Made by a program: the position numbers and the translations under genes
Assembly: GCA_947568835.1 (NCBI GenBank)
Contig: OX387602.1
Coordinates: 6,666,570 to 6,730,569 of the forward strand
Length of the DNA: 64,000 bases
DNA from: Protonemura montana
Lineage: Eukaryota > Arthropoda > Insecta > Plecoptera > Nemouridae
Direction of reading: 5' to 3'
Shown here: positions 12,047-23,680 of the stretch, piece by piece
Numbering within the stretch: the first letter of the stretch is position 1
Layout: each line of letters starts with the position of its first letter
Notes under the pieces: generated by a model
What the model was told of the DNA's origin: nothing
The model's database searches: none
The model's input: only the letters and a program-made list of their open reading frames with translations

Positions 12047-13984
12047 CAGTCAAGGCATGCTAATTTTTGTGACAACCTTGCAGTGTTGGCTGGTTGATAG
12101 CGATATCAGTATGACCCTGATGGAAACCTACATTTGACATTGTCTAGTTGGTCGTAAATTCCTTCGTTAGCTGGTGTAACTTGGCGTTGCGTAATTGAAC
12201 TGCGATCGCAATGCAGGAAGCGCACACAGAGTCGCCCTGCACTGGTTTATATGGTTTATAGCCGTTTCAAACGTTTTATTGATAAGACTTTGAAGGGAAC
12301 GTGAATCGATTGAAACATTGAAAATGACACAATTCTTTCATACATTTCCAGAAGATTTGGTATATTGGTCTACTTTATTACTTCACCAGCGATTTGTTGC
12401 GAATTGCCTTTGACAGTTTATTTGATTTTGTGATTTGAGAAACATTTCTAGGATTTTTATTGATAAGACACTTGTGATTTGATCAGTGAACGCAGAAATG
12501 TGTCAAGGATGGGAATTGGTTACCTTCGAATGTCGTTATGTTTTGCACAACCCCTAGTATTGATGTTGACCACGACTTATTTGGCATATCAACGCTCATT
12601 CTATTTTGTAATAGGTAATAGGTTATCTAGCCTCTAATCTGTAGTATAACTTTTACATAATGTCCATCTATCGATCTCCTGGTGGAATGGAAGTAGGAAT
12701 TAATTAATGTTCTACATTCGACAAACCTAATTTACCTTTGAATTCTTTGAACTGAATCATTGAACATTGAACTGCATTAATTGAACCATATGTTTGAGTT
12801 GCATAAGTTTTTAGTATCTTATTTGTTTCTAGTTTGTTTTGCTATGATATTAAGTGAATTATTGAAAAAAATATTGTATTTTATTTTAGTTTACCAGTTT
12901 ACTTTGAAAGTTTGTGCCTGGTTCAATCTAGACTCTTGATATCGATATTTTCGCTTTTTATTGGGATTCGGGGGATGGAATGAATATTGAACAGTTTTGT
13001 GTAAGTTGTATATAGGAACGGAGACCTCCGAAGAAGAATCACTTGTCCAATGCGGATGCTTAACGCGTGCGAATAATTATTGCATTTATATGCTAATTGT
13101 TGGCAGCTATTAAATATCACGGGGGATACAACTGTAGAGATAAAAGTGAGACTTAACAGCTAATGTCACAATCAAGTAGTGCAGTTTATAAGAGTGCATG
13201 CCAAAGAAAAATTATGTAAATCAGTTTATAGGTTTGCTGTTAAAGTAAAATGGGAAACGTGTCTCGGATTTCCTCTATTTATTTTTTATAATAAAGAAGC
13301 CTCAGTTGAACTGGGTATGTTTTAAATTAAAAAATGATGATAGAAGAACCTATCTGTGGTAGAACGTTATGTTGCAAATGTTGAATTTGTTTTTGAAACG
13401 AGATTGAAGTGTCGGTGAGCGTGATGAATGACTCGCGTTTCACCTGATTTGACGGACGAGATTGGGATCTTGGAAACTTTTCTCGCCGTCCTGTACCTAA
13501 ACTGATCAAGCGATGATCGGTGTGGGATGCCATTCTGTGGGAGAAATTTAAAAAAGCAGCGTTTGTCCTTTACAAGAGTAATTGGGGATTTACTAGAATT
13601 CTAAACTAAGGAACGATCACAGAATACTTTTTAAATGTGCAGCTACATGCAGGTACTTTAAGTTCCGTGCATTTTCAACAAAATATCAACGAAATATTGA
13701 CTTAATCTGACTTATATTTTCAATTTTTGATTCAATTCGTAAATCAGTGAAATTAGATCCTTCCATTAGCATAAATTTTGATCTAACGCAGAGAAACTTT
13801 TTGTGATACATTTCACGAAAGGAGTGAAAAGTGAAGACTCAACAATATTAGGCGCGCATAACTCCGCATTTCATTACTGTGACATGGCAGTAACTGCAAC
13901 GCAACTTGCGTTTAGACAACTTCTAAGCACATATTTACTTTCTGGATGAAAATTTTGGCTATATAGCCTCAAAGATACAAATCG

Positions 13985-14262
13985 TTTATTTGAAATCTTA
14001 TTTAAATTGCAAAAGCTTGCAATGTGCGGGTTATTTTATTATTCTGAACACTACTACCGTCTCAAAAATTAATGTTTATAATAATAAAATATCCCGCGCA
14101 TTGCAACCGTTTGCAATTTAAATAAGATTTCCAATAAATAAAAGGCATCCAACGTCAAATTGGAGTTTCTTGAGATTGAATGGTTGGTTGGTTGAGATCG
14201 GGGTTCGATTTCCCGTTTGGGCATCAATTTTTGAGACGGCAGCAGTGTTCATAATAAAAAAA
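13985..14262. mobile_element. fold-back (inverted repeat) element with nested third arm
   Basis: The arm at 13985-14050 (containing AAATCTTATTTAAATTGC, TTGCAATGTGCGGG and TATTTTATTATT) pairs with an inverted copy at 14073-14140 with few mismatches and a loop of about 22 bp. The loop and inner arm, GAACACTACTACCGTCTCAAAAATT, reappear inverted at about 14226-14256 (AATTTTTGAGACGGCAGCAG...). Between the second and third arms lies a Pol III B-box-like stem CGGGGTTCGATTTCCCG (14199-14215). This looks like a composite non-autonomous element or nested insertions. There is no coding capacity. Confidence 0.65.
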
Positions 14263-15025
14263 TACAAAGAATGTGATAATCTTGAATGCCATGCCATGAG
14301 AAAACTAAATAGATAACAATTTTAATTGCATATATAGAGATCTGCCGGGAGTGGAGATCTTTCCCATCCACAGACCTCTTCCACGGTAGGAGTGAATGAC
14401 AATCCCATGCCAAAACCTAGATTAACCACATATATTTTCTATGGTTAGAAAACTCTGCATTGGACTTTTGTAGACTCTTCATATGGATTTCGATGCAAAG
14501 GACATCAAAATCAAGGATAAATTCGCAAGAATACTGTCATACAGCGGGGCTATCGCAAACCTGGCAACCTAGCCACCGTCCTCAACTGAAGAGAAAAACC
14601 AGTGATTCAAAAAGTACTAAAATCCCATTATTTTACGATGAAACTACACTTGAATTTGTACTTAACTTTGTACAGCTCTAAGCCAAAAATGGATTACCTA
14701 ACTTCTATTTCTATCAGCAGGCTGGAAACTATGCTCTATCCAAGGAATTTGAGATCATCAGGGAGACCATGTAGTCACATACAAAGAGTAAAAAAGTCTG
14801 GAAAATATCAAACTTTCCAGAGATAATGTAGCTATATTCTATCACTATATAAGATAATTATATCAGTGAGTTTTAAGTTTCGGCGCACCAAGTGTGTTCT
14901 TTGGAAAATGTATTTACTTTGTCGAATAATTTTTTCTGCACCTGGGTAAAACGTGCATTTTTGGGGGTTCATTTTGTCAAGCGAAGAAAATATTTCGAAA
15001 AAATAAAATTTTTGTTCCAGCGGCT
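14263..15025. other. non-coding, AT-rich
   Basis: Only short unbiased ORFs. The plus-strand ORF starting at 14892 overlaps the minus-strand terminal exon described next and is treated as antisense. Confidence 0.5.
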
Positions 15026-15045
15026 TTTATTCCAAATCCTTTATT
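15026..15045 (-). terminator. double polyadenylation signal
   Basis: Two AATAAA hexamers on the minus strand (15031-15026 and 15045-15040) lie about 87 and 101 bases beyond the TAA stop at 15134-15132, the expected position for a short 3' UTR. Confidence 0.5.
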
Positions 15046-15131
15046 TACAACAATACCAGAGAAAAAAACATGGTTTGAAATCGCTACGAGTCTTCCCACT
15101 GAACTTAAAAAAAAATACGTGCGTGACCTCC

Positions 15132-15552
15132 TTACAGCCACAATTTGGCGTCTGCTGGTACGACCATGTAGTATTCCTGGCCCTCATCGACGCCATTGAC
15201 AAACTCCGGCGCTTCCTTGTTCCGGCGAGTTTGGTACTCGGCATGGGTACCCGGCATGGGCGCCCCAGCATCCGCGTCCGCTATCTGGTCCAAGGCATTC
15301 TCCCACGCGGGCGTGCATCGTCACGACCGAAAAGTGGCGCGATTGAATCTACACTGTGCCTGATCGGCCTGCAGCGTCACTCAAAGGTTGCATTTATCAC
15401 GCGAGGGAAGGGTTATTGAAAAGAAAACCAGGATTTTACGATTTTTATTTGCCGTTAAGTACCTACCTTTGAATAGTGACCTTACCTGCAACTGGTGTGG
15501 CCTCGAAGTGGTGGCTGAAGGCCGCTATATCAGCAGAAAATATTGATACCAT
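15132..15552 (-). CDS. small two-exon gene, product unknown (join 15552-15486, 15280-15132)
   Basis: The terminal exon (15280-15132) reads DADAGAPMPGTHAEYQ ... EGQEYYMVVPADAKLWL then TAA, with strongly purine-first, GC-ending codons and two AATAAA signals just downstream. A second coding-like segment ends at 15486 with AFSHHFEATPVA followed by G|GTAAGG. It joins the last exon in phase 1 through an AG at 15282-15281, across a 205-bp intron. If the ATG at 15552 (MVSIFSADI) is the start, the product is 71 aa. Alternatively 15524-15486 is a 39-bp internal exon, because TTCTGCTGATATAG just before it also looks like an acceptor; in that case upstream exons are missing. The last acceptor has a weak pyrimidine tract. 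No family recognised. The acidic, Ala/Pro-rich, Tyr-containing tail has no membrane segment. The terminal exon is more certain than the start. Confidence 0.45.
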
Positions 15553-15748
15553 TCGTGTTTGCGGGCAAACATATTACCTTGTTGAAATTCTAACAATCGT
15601 TTATCCGGTGCTAATATCAGCACGCCTTTGTGTGCTATCGGGCTCAGATTGTAAGGAGTTTTAGGAAAATGTTATTAAATTCAAATTAACACGTTTTTCA
15701 GCCTATACAACGGTCGTGTCCATTGAAATGCGTATAGAAAATTGAACT

Positions 15749-15878
15749 TATAAAATAGAGCGACCCGCCGACCCTGGCAATGCCAGACAACCAGACAGCT
15801 CACAACAAAGGTGTGCAGTTTGAGAAATGGGCCGTCCGTGTTTTTGGCCGGTATCTCGGTTTTATTGGACGATGCGAG
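15749..15878 (+). CDS. possible first exon with TATA box, product unknown
   Basis: TTATAAAATA at 15749-15758 stands about 25 bases before ATG at 15782. The frame reads MPDNQTAHNKGVQFEKW ... GRYLGFIGRCE (33 codons) and ends at GAG|GTAAAT, a good donor. It runs away from the minus-strand gene starting near 15552, giving a possible divergent pair. A phase-0 continuation across a pyrimidine-rich acceptor near 17270 would add a hydrophobic AFLLLVLQVFAG-type segment and a stop, but that link is speculative. The antisense frame is also open over part of this stretch, so coding is not proven. Confidence 0.25.
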
Positions 15879-18800
15879 GTAAATGGCGTTGGGATGCGTT
15901 TATAATAGTCCTCGCCGCCAGCGGTAGGGGCAAGAGGGGGCGAAGGTCTAGTTAGGCCGTGCGGCGGCGGCGACCGCTAAACACCGACCGATGATTTGGG
16001 TTAGCGGGTCATGACCAAATGCCCAATTCTTTTCAGTTTTCACTCTCGATGCGCTCTACACCACGACCATAGCCGCTACACTTTCTCCTTCTGTACCGCG
16101 TGCACTGTCTACGATCTTTTTATGATTGCCTACTTTTGGGCGCAGAAGAAAATAGATTGATGTGAACGGTGTTGGTTTCACTCTCTTCTATCGGCTGCGG
16201 TGTCGCTCGACGCAAGCACGGACAGAAAAGAGGGCCAAATGTAAATAAGCACACTACTTTGTTAGAGGGGGAAATGTGACTTCAGGTATTGTTTGGCACC
16301 TCAAAAGAATTATTTTCTTGATATTCTAAATATCGATTCGAGAAATCATTACCTTTGATTAATCGTATTCAACTTTCACAGTTATAAAACTAGCACATAA
16401 ACGTAGAAATCTCTTTCACCAAAAGTAGATGTACTTGTTTGTTTTATTGATTGGGGAGCTTTTCGACAGTTCGAGGTCGTGTCAGTTTCTAGCATGACGC
16501 AGAGATCGAAAGCAAAAGCATGTATACAATTATGAGGAGAGACTTGGGTCCGAAATGAAGCAGTCGTGGTGTAGGTCTGGCAAGCGGAGTATCCACGCCA
16601 CTTTCTGTTAGGGCAAAACAAAGCAATGCAATTTTAGTATTAAAGTGATCCTTGGAGAGGATTTAATTGGCGTAATTCCATTTATTTCTCTATAATTAAT
16701 CTGCAAAGGATATAACCGGATAAAATTAGTTTCCGAGACAGCTGACAGTCGACACAGTCCTTCTCTAGATCGCTCGAATAGAGCATGTTGATTTATCGAA
16801 TATATGCTAATGAACAACATTTTGAAAATGCATTGTTGCACATGCACGTATTTACTCGACAGATTCAGCCGACATTCAGTCGACAGATTTGAGCAAACAC
16901 CGAGTTAGTTGAATTACTGAAGAAAACATAATTAGCAAAGTTCCACGTGTTCAGAGCCAAATCATTAGCGATGTTTGCCAAATTTCCTGCCATGTCTTAG
17001 ATTTACCCTGAATGTAAAAAAAACAACAATTTATTGCAGCCCTACGCCAAATTCCACCGGTACACCAATATAACACTCAAGATCACACAACACTTGATAC
17101 TTTAAAAATAGTGAAGGGTCAAGTGAAAAAGCGGAAACAAACTGCTAATACCTGACGCCCTGACCTATTATACATATTGTCTATCACTGCATTCAAAACA
17201 CCATCTCATTAAAACATTCATCCGCAAGTCCGCATATGAAAAAGTAATAAACCTTGTCCTTTCTCCGCGAGCCAGCTTCCAAGAGCAACTCGCACCGCTC
17301 CACGTTTACTTCCGCCTTCCTGCTCTTGGTGCTGCAAGTCTTCGCGGGCCTCGAGACCACGGCGGCCTTGCCGTGAGCGACGATTAGCTGACCCCCCCCC
17401 CCCCCCCCTTACACTGCCCCCTGCGCCGTGTTGCGCGCCAGATGAAGTGCAGCACGACGCCGGTGTCTGCAGACGACGCGCTGCCTAACGGTATCGAGCT
17501 AAACAGGCGAAGAGCCAAGGGCGTATGAAAAGAACTATCTCTAATCACGGTTACGCTTGTCTGTAGGAGTGATTGTTGGATTGAATTGGACTGCTGGAGG
17601 TGTTGGCGGTTTAGACGACTTGACCTATACCAACCCATGTACTCAGCTGGAAGAGCGTGCGTTGGGTAGGGGTAGGATTGGCGCGACCTACGCGCGTTTT
17701 CGGATAGTTCCTCATGCGAGAGGGCACGGCCAGCTCATTGCCAACGCACCCACTTGTTTCTGCACCCACGAGTGAGGCGATATTGTTTCCTGGATTGTAA
17801 GAAAATCCCTGAACTTTTTCCAGATCGGTGATTTGATTTGCTTTACAGTCGATTTTGTTGTTGGGTGCTGGTGGAAACGAGCCTTTATTGACATAGCCAT
17901 TGGGGATTTCACGACGGTATACTCTGGGTGTGCGCTGGGAGGACGTTGCTGTGGATTGGAGGTGGAAAGTGGTAATCGCCGTTAAAGGAAAGCATTGGCG
18001 CTGTTTTACCGGCGACTCGTTGCAACCCTGCCGGAAATGTCGCCCGGAATCGTCGAGACCAGTGCAGGCTGACACACGCCGCCAATTGTCGGGGAAATTG
18101 ATAATTTACTGACTGAAGTGAGTCAGAGGAGGTTTAGATGTCTCATTGCTACATACAAACACGAGTGCACGACAAACTGATAACTGACACCAGCAATTAT
18201 TTTTTTGCAATTGGAAATGAAAGCTGACGCCACATTCAGTTTATATATATGATTACTGAAAACAAAAATATTTAAAAATTTTATCAACTGCAAATAAATA
18301 GCACATGCCGTATTTTCAAGGTCCTAGGATGTGGTATAGGCCTAGTTGGCTGATGACTTTGGCATTGAGATACGCTGCTAATGTACATTAGATAACGAGG
18401 AATTAAGCCATGTCAATAAATGCTAGTTAAACACCAGATAATCAGCTTGTAAATTCTGACTCCAATTATTGCGTACATTACATTGTTGGCCACGTAATCC
18501 CGCGGAGAATGAACTTTTTATTACGATGATAGTTTAATATTTCGAGGAAATCAGTAAAGTTGTTATCACTAGCTGATTACAGAGGTGTGTGTGTGTACTG
18601 TATATGTATAGTGTACAGTGAGAATGGGAGTTCTTTATCAGTGCAAACTTAATGGCGGATTGCGACCTAGATTTCCCAAGAAAGACTATGATTTCGGCAA
18701 CAATGTATAGTAGTTTCCATACCTGCAAGGTTCCAGCTCAAGTAAATCTCGAGAGCTTTATAAATATTGGCACTTACTCATATTGGTTGCTCTTCTCTTC

Positions 18801-20790
18801 TCCAACCACACTCTATTCCCGCAAGAACAATTGATTAATTATTACCCCCGATGTTTTACTTTTAGAAGTTTGGTATAGACTACGATGATTGCATACAAGG
18901 ATAAGCGAGATGGGAACTAAAAAGATGATATCGCAATAAATCATCTCTGCAGAGAATAGAGATGCAAAGGACGAGTTGTATGCATGAGATTTACCCCGCC
19001 TTTCTCTCTCTCTATCGCTCTCTTGCTCTCCCTATTCCTCTCTGTTTCTCTCGCCCTTTCAAAGCTTATACATAAATATAGCTAAGTGCATCCATGGTGC
19101 AGCTGCATTAATGCACATTCTAGGCGACCCTGAAAAGTGCATGGACTACCAGGGTGGCGCGGAGAGGAGAGACGGAACGTGCGACGAGGAATGGGGTAGG
19201 AGCGGCAGGGAGGGTGCAAGTGCATTGGCGCTCGGCTGCATTTCAGTGGCACTCGGGGTGCACAAGGGCGGGGAAGTGGGAAATCCTCCCGGCTACGACT
19301 AATGCGATTGTCGGTGAAAATTAAACTGTACATGCCGTCGCTTGCGATTGGTGAATTATCTGAGATGTAATTAATTGCTAATTAGATTTGACGTCACTTG
19401 TAGGCGGGTGGGTTGGGGTCGAGCGAAGCGCATGCATAACCTGGGAGCGTGCAAAGCGACGAGCTGCTGTAGGTACGGAGGCAAAGTGATGCAACCTGTG
19501 TTGCATTTCCGCGCACCGGCCGAGGATATAGGTCACCTCTCTATAATATGCGCGTTATATTTTTAGTCTTTTAATGATTTACGGTTCTCAGTCTCACGCG
19601 GAGACTCGTATTCATTTAATTTTATGGGCATCGACCCATACGTCTTACGAGAGCATAATTTTGATGTAATGTGCGTTTACGTTTAATTACTTCCAAGTCG
19701 ATTGCTTTCTGCAATGCAACTAGCGCATGCCCGGAGGCTATGAAAATAGTAAACGCGTATGACGTCGCGAGATAAGCATAATTGTTTGCAAGTGGCAAAT
19801 TTGCCTGTGTAGAATTAGTTATTCAGATTCCTGTCATCGTTTTGTAAGTAAATGCAGTTGTCACATATGTTAGCTAAGGCAAATTTCTAGCCATGGTCAC
19901 ATCTTACAAGCACATCTTTGCATCTCGTGCAAGCGCGCGACCTTAGTCTAGAATAAAAGACAAGCAAGATACGTACTCTGCTAAGAAACAGGGTATGGAC
20001 TACGGAGTATACAAAAGTGTGCGTGTCCATATTCCCTTGAGACTTGAGAGTACATGAGAGATGTCACCTATGCTAGCCGTGAGGTGCCACATCCCATATG
20101 TTTGCATGGATATCGACTCAAATATCCAGGAGCAGGGCGCGGGCAGCGGGCACGTCGCAATTCGCCTCAAGGTCTCGGGATAACGAAAACATCATGAAGT
20201 TCACCTCCTGTCCTTGCTCGATATTCTAAGCGTCGCCAAAACTACAAGGGGGGCAGCGGGGGAATCGCTCGGGAGAAACAGAATTTCGCAGGTAACTGCG
20301 TTGGCCGCGTTGCGTCGAACATAAAAACTTGTTGACGACGTCGGTGTAAAGTGACCTTGACGTCGGCGATGTGTCTTTGAGCGACGCCGGCGGTGGTCGA
20401 ATCAAAGTGAGCCAAGCGATACTAATTAATAGTTTTGTAGCAAATGGCGACGATTCAGATGACACCCACTAACGGTGAATTCAGTTTTATTTCCCTCAGA
20501 TTTTCAGAAAAATCTTAGCACCTTGAGTGACAAATTTCTGCTATTTGCGTCACTTCCAATCAATCCCTAGGCACGAACGCAATCAGAGGCGTTTCTCCAT
20601 TCATGGTCGTCAACGGATTGGGTTTCATCCACAACTCCACAGCATAAAATCCGATAGCAAAAACGCAGCGAGCCTATAAAATGTGCATAAATTGACATCC
20701 AACTGATGAGCCTGGCGGTTGCAGGCGATAACGCATGTACTTCTTGTGCGTGCATTGCGTGCTGACCTTGTGCAACCTCTCATTCCACGC

Positions 20791-20822
<32 letters not shown>

Positions 20823-21480
20823 GCGTCGGCTCTGGCGGATCACTCTAGATCGACGCCAATTGCCAATCGCTCGTGGCCCCCAAAAGTCAGTCACGGCCAC
20901 CAAATGGAGCGTGGGAAGAGGTGGCCGTGGCGGTTTTATTTTCGTACGAAACGCGGCTGGGAGTGTGACGTCAGACGTCCGTTTGTGAAGTATTTAACAA
21001 TGACGTCCGTTAGTATAGGAAGACGTTGCGGTTGCGAAACTATTTCACTTTTTTCTTTCGAGGGTGATAAAGAGTTGGTAAGAGCGTGGAGAAGAAAATG
21101 TCAAGGAAGGTGGCGACAAGGCTAAACAGATTATAAATATCGTCGAGAAAATGAGGAAAAATGCGCGTGTGCATATCATGTTGAGTGTTGAGGTAAAGCG
21201 AGAAAGAGAGAGATGAGATATGAAGAAGAATAAGTAACGCAATCACTTGACATGTGCATGTTATCACGCATGGGTCAAGGCGTGGTGAAACAATGTACCC
21301 TATTTATGGCTAAATGAGAACATTATTCCATGCCACATTGCCATTAAGTTTGCGTACACAAGTTTACAATTCTTTTAAAATTACTTAAAAAAAAAACTCC
21401 TGTGCGACGACAGGATCTTTTTTCTGTCTGGAGTGTCGGTAGTGAGCGACTGAAATATCCCATGAGCTCACAAATGTGGT
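15879..21480. other. mostly non-coding; GC-rich exon-like island at 17250-17500
   Basis: No recognised gene. The GC-rich island at 17250-17500 has open frames on both strands: minus 17390-17253 is purine-first and GC-ending, and plus ATGAAGTGCAGC follows a very long pyrimidine tract and CAG. A minus ORF at 18075-17611 (154 codons) is within chance length. A (CGG)n stretch lies near 20789-20830. Confidence 0.45.
17392..17408. repeat. C17 homopolymer
   Basis: Seventeen consecutive C. Together with the following CCTTACACTGCCCCCTGCGCC it forms a long pyrimidine tract ending in GCGCCAG, like an oversized splice acceptor. Confidence 0.95.
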
Positions 21481-21486
21481 CACTCG

Positions 21487-21540
21487 TGGTGTAGTGGTAA
21501 CAATGCGCGAAGGTTGTGTCATTGAGGTATCGAATTTCTT
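21487..21540 (+). mobile_element. tRNA-derived SINE head (fragment)
   Basis: TGGTGTAGTGGTAACAATGCGCG at 21487-21509 closely resembles a tRNA D-arm/A-box, and GGTATCGAATTT at 21526-21537 is a degenerate B-box. The sequence cannot fold as an intact tRNA, so a SINE relic is the best reading. Confidence 0.35.
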
Positions 21541-22756
21541 TGACTCATGCTGCTGTCCTATTCATGATTTCGGCGTCGCGGCGGCGGCGTCGCCTACCTC
21601 ATCCCTCCCACCAGGTCAAGCGACGCCCGCCGGTGCGTTCGACAATTCGACGATGGTAATTACTAATTAGAGGTAACAAGCTGAGAGTCGGGGCGGATCG
21701 AGATGGATCGGGGAGCATCTAATTGCGGTGGCTTAGGTACACCTGTACATGCTGTAGGGCTAAAAAATAGTCCACTTTTTGGTTCTCCCTAATGGAAAAT
21801 AGCACGTAGGGCTACATTTTGTTGTTTTAAAGCACTGCTTCAGTGTATTCCAAAATGTTCTCTTCAATTCAGTTACAAATATGTTTAAAAGAATATATAT
21901 ATATTTTTTGAAATAATCCGTAATGAGTAAACCGAGTTGAATGTCCAAGTCCAACAGGGACATTTTTCACTTTGAGTACTCATATTAATAGAGCTGGAAA
22001 TCTCCAGTGCAATCCAGGGCCAGATAATACCAGATTATACCAGATCAGCAAGTATCGAGCCTGTGCTTTGAGTTGGCGCAATATTTGGCACAATCATAAG
22101 AACCATTTTTGAATCCGCGAGCTAAAGACTGCTTGAGTCACGAGTTCGATTCGTGAGGGCCAGTGGGGCTCGGGACTGGTAGGTGAGCTCAAGGGGGCAT
22201 GTCACGTCGTAGGTGTAGCATATCAGCAGTCAGGTGGCACTGATTAGGGTGGCCATGGTCGTATATACCTTCATACTAACTAACGATTACTTTCTAGCTG
22301 CACCTCATGTCTGGCCTAGGTTGTATTTTAGATAGGTATTGAGACTCATTAGCATATCACGCCAAACTAATGAAAATAACCGACGTTTTTGACCACTGCA
22401 CTGGTAGATACTTTCATGTATACGCATGGAATTTCACTCAAGAATTACTGATCTGGGAAAATGACTTGCATGTATACACAAGCATTGGCAAATAATTGGC
22501 ATGCATAGTTGTTTCTTGAAGAAATACATTGTTTTCGCTAAGATTAAGGGCGAGACTCAACAAATTCTAATGGAAAAAAATTCTTTTCAGCATCGAATAG
22601 TTTCAGAGTCAGATTTCCAAGCTTTGGCTAAGGTCCAAACAAACCAGTGACGGTGGACGATAATCCACCACTAGTGTCAAGTGGCACTCGAGTAAAATGG
22701 CTCAAGGGTATTGCCACGGTCGCAGGTGAGCGAGCAACAAATCCAGGGGTGCTTGC

Positions 22757-22780
22757 GACGCCGACGCCGACGCCGACGCC
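22757..22780. repeat. (GACGCC)4 hexamer repeat
   Basis: Four exact GACGCC units. A second run lies at 22895-22910 and others elsewhere in the window. Confidence 0.9.
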
Positions 22781-23585
22781 ACAGGCATGTGTACATTGCG
22801 CTAGCCCCACCGGCCGTCCAGCTCACCCTTGAAACTCGAAAGCATCGCCCGCTGAAAGGACGCGCCGTCGACACGTGCACGTGGGTGCGGCGCAGACGCC
22901 GACGCCGACGTTAGTGCGTCATCACTGGTTGCGTGACGCGCCTTCTCACGGGAAGTTCTCGCGCAAACCGTTACCACGGACGACGCGCGATTATTTATTT
23001 TTACGATTTTTAGAATTCGACATGGTTTATTATAAGTTGCACTTTATATGATTGTATATCGCTTAAGTTGCGTATTCGACCGACCTTCGCAATTTATAAG
23101 CTCCAAATAATACGGCTGATAGCGTCTCTCACCTTATTGTATTCACGAATTCAAATACGTCCATCAATAAATTGTCAAATTTAGCGAAGGACGAAACTTA
23201 AATCGACCAACTGGCTGGCAGATGGAAAAGGAACAATAATTCAAGCACCTCGTTAAGTCGGCAACGTAGACGCCATGGTAATAAGTTAAATTTAAATTTT
23301 CTTCTTCGCCGACCTCCCGTTCGTTCGTTCCCCCCTCGCCGGCGCGCGGCTTGCATCGAATGTGCCACGCGGATAATTTATCGATCGCCGATCATCACCC
23401 AGCCAAGGTCTCGCGCGAATCGCCATTTATTCTCCTCTGACGCCACAAGAACAATAACCAATAAAGCCTTTAGGTATATGATAGCTGGCCATGGACGCAG
23501 CTCACGCAGCCCAGGCATATGGTACGCTTGTTTCACACACTTCGAATTTTTGTGGCGCGAGGACCTCAGTTAGAGAGAGAATGGC

Positions 23586-23680
23586 AAAGGGATTCAAGGG
23601 GGATCCTGTGTAAGTCTTATGGAAGATAACACATCAATTTGCTCCAAATTTGAGTCATAACTTCCGTTTCCTCCGCAAAC
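23586..23680 (+). repeat. dispersed repeat, copy 2
   Basis: AAAGGGATTCAAGGGG, TCTTATGGAAGATAACA and TCCAAATTTGAGT occur in the same order as the copy at 8870-8990. Confidence 0.5.

Larger units (their letters stand above)
6766..13984. other. mostly non-coding, AT-rich
   Basis: No gene recognised. It holds a perfect hairpin (7332-7362), a telomere-like repeat (7890-7908), a hexamer repeat near 8531-8574, one copy of a dispersed repeat (8870-8990), a 14-bp minisatellite (9333-9374), GACGCC repeats (10756-10777) and a G16 tract (12031-12046). A minus-strand ORF at 7836-7495 is discussed in findings. Confidence 0.5.

Noticed and set aside
14892..15419. 175-codon plus-strand ORF
   Set aside because: It lies largely antisense to the minus-strand terminal exon (15280-15132), whose codon pattern and polyadenylation signals are better. 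Its own first part is AT-rich with no bias.
17611..18075. 154-codon minus-strand ORF
   Set aside because: A few ORFs of this length are expected by chance in this window; codon positions show no bias and competing frames overlap it.
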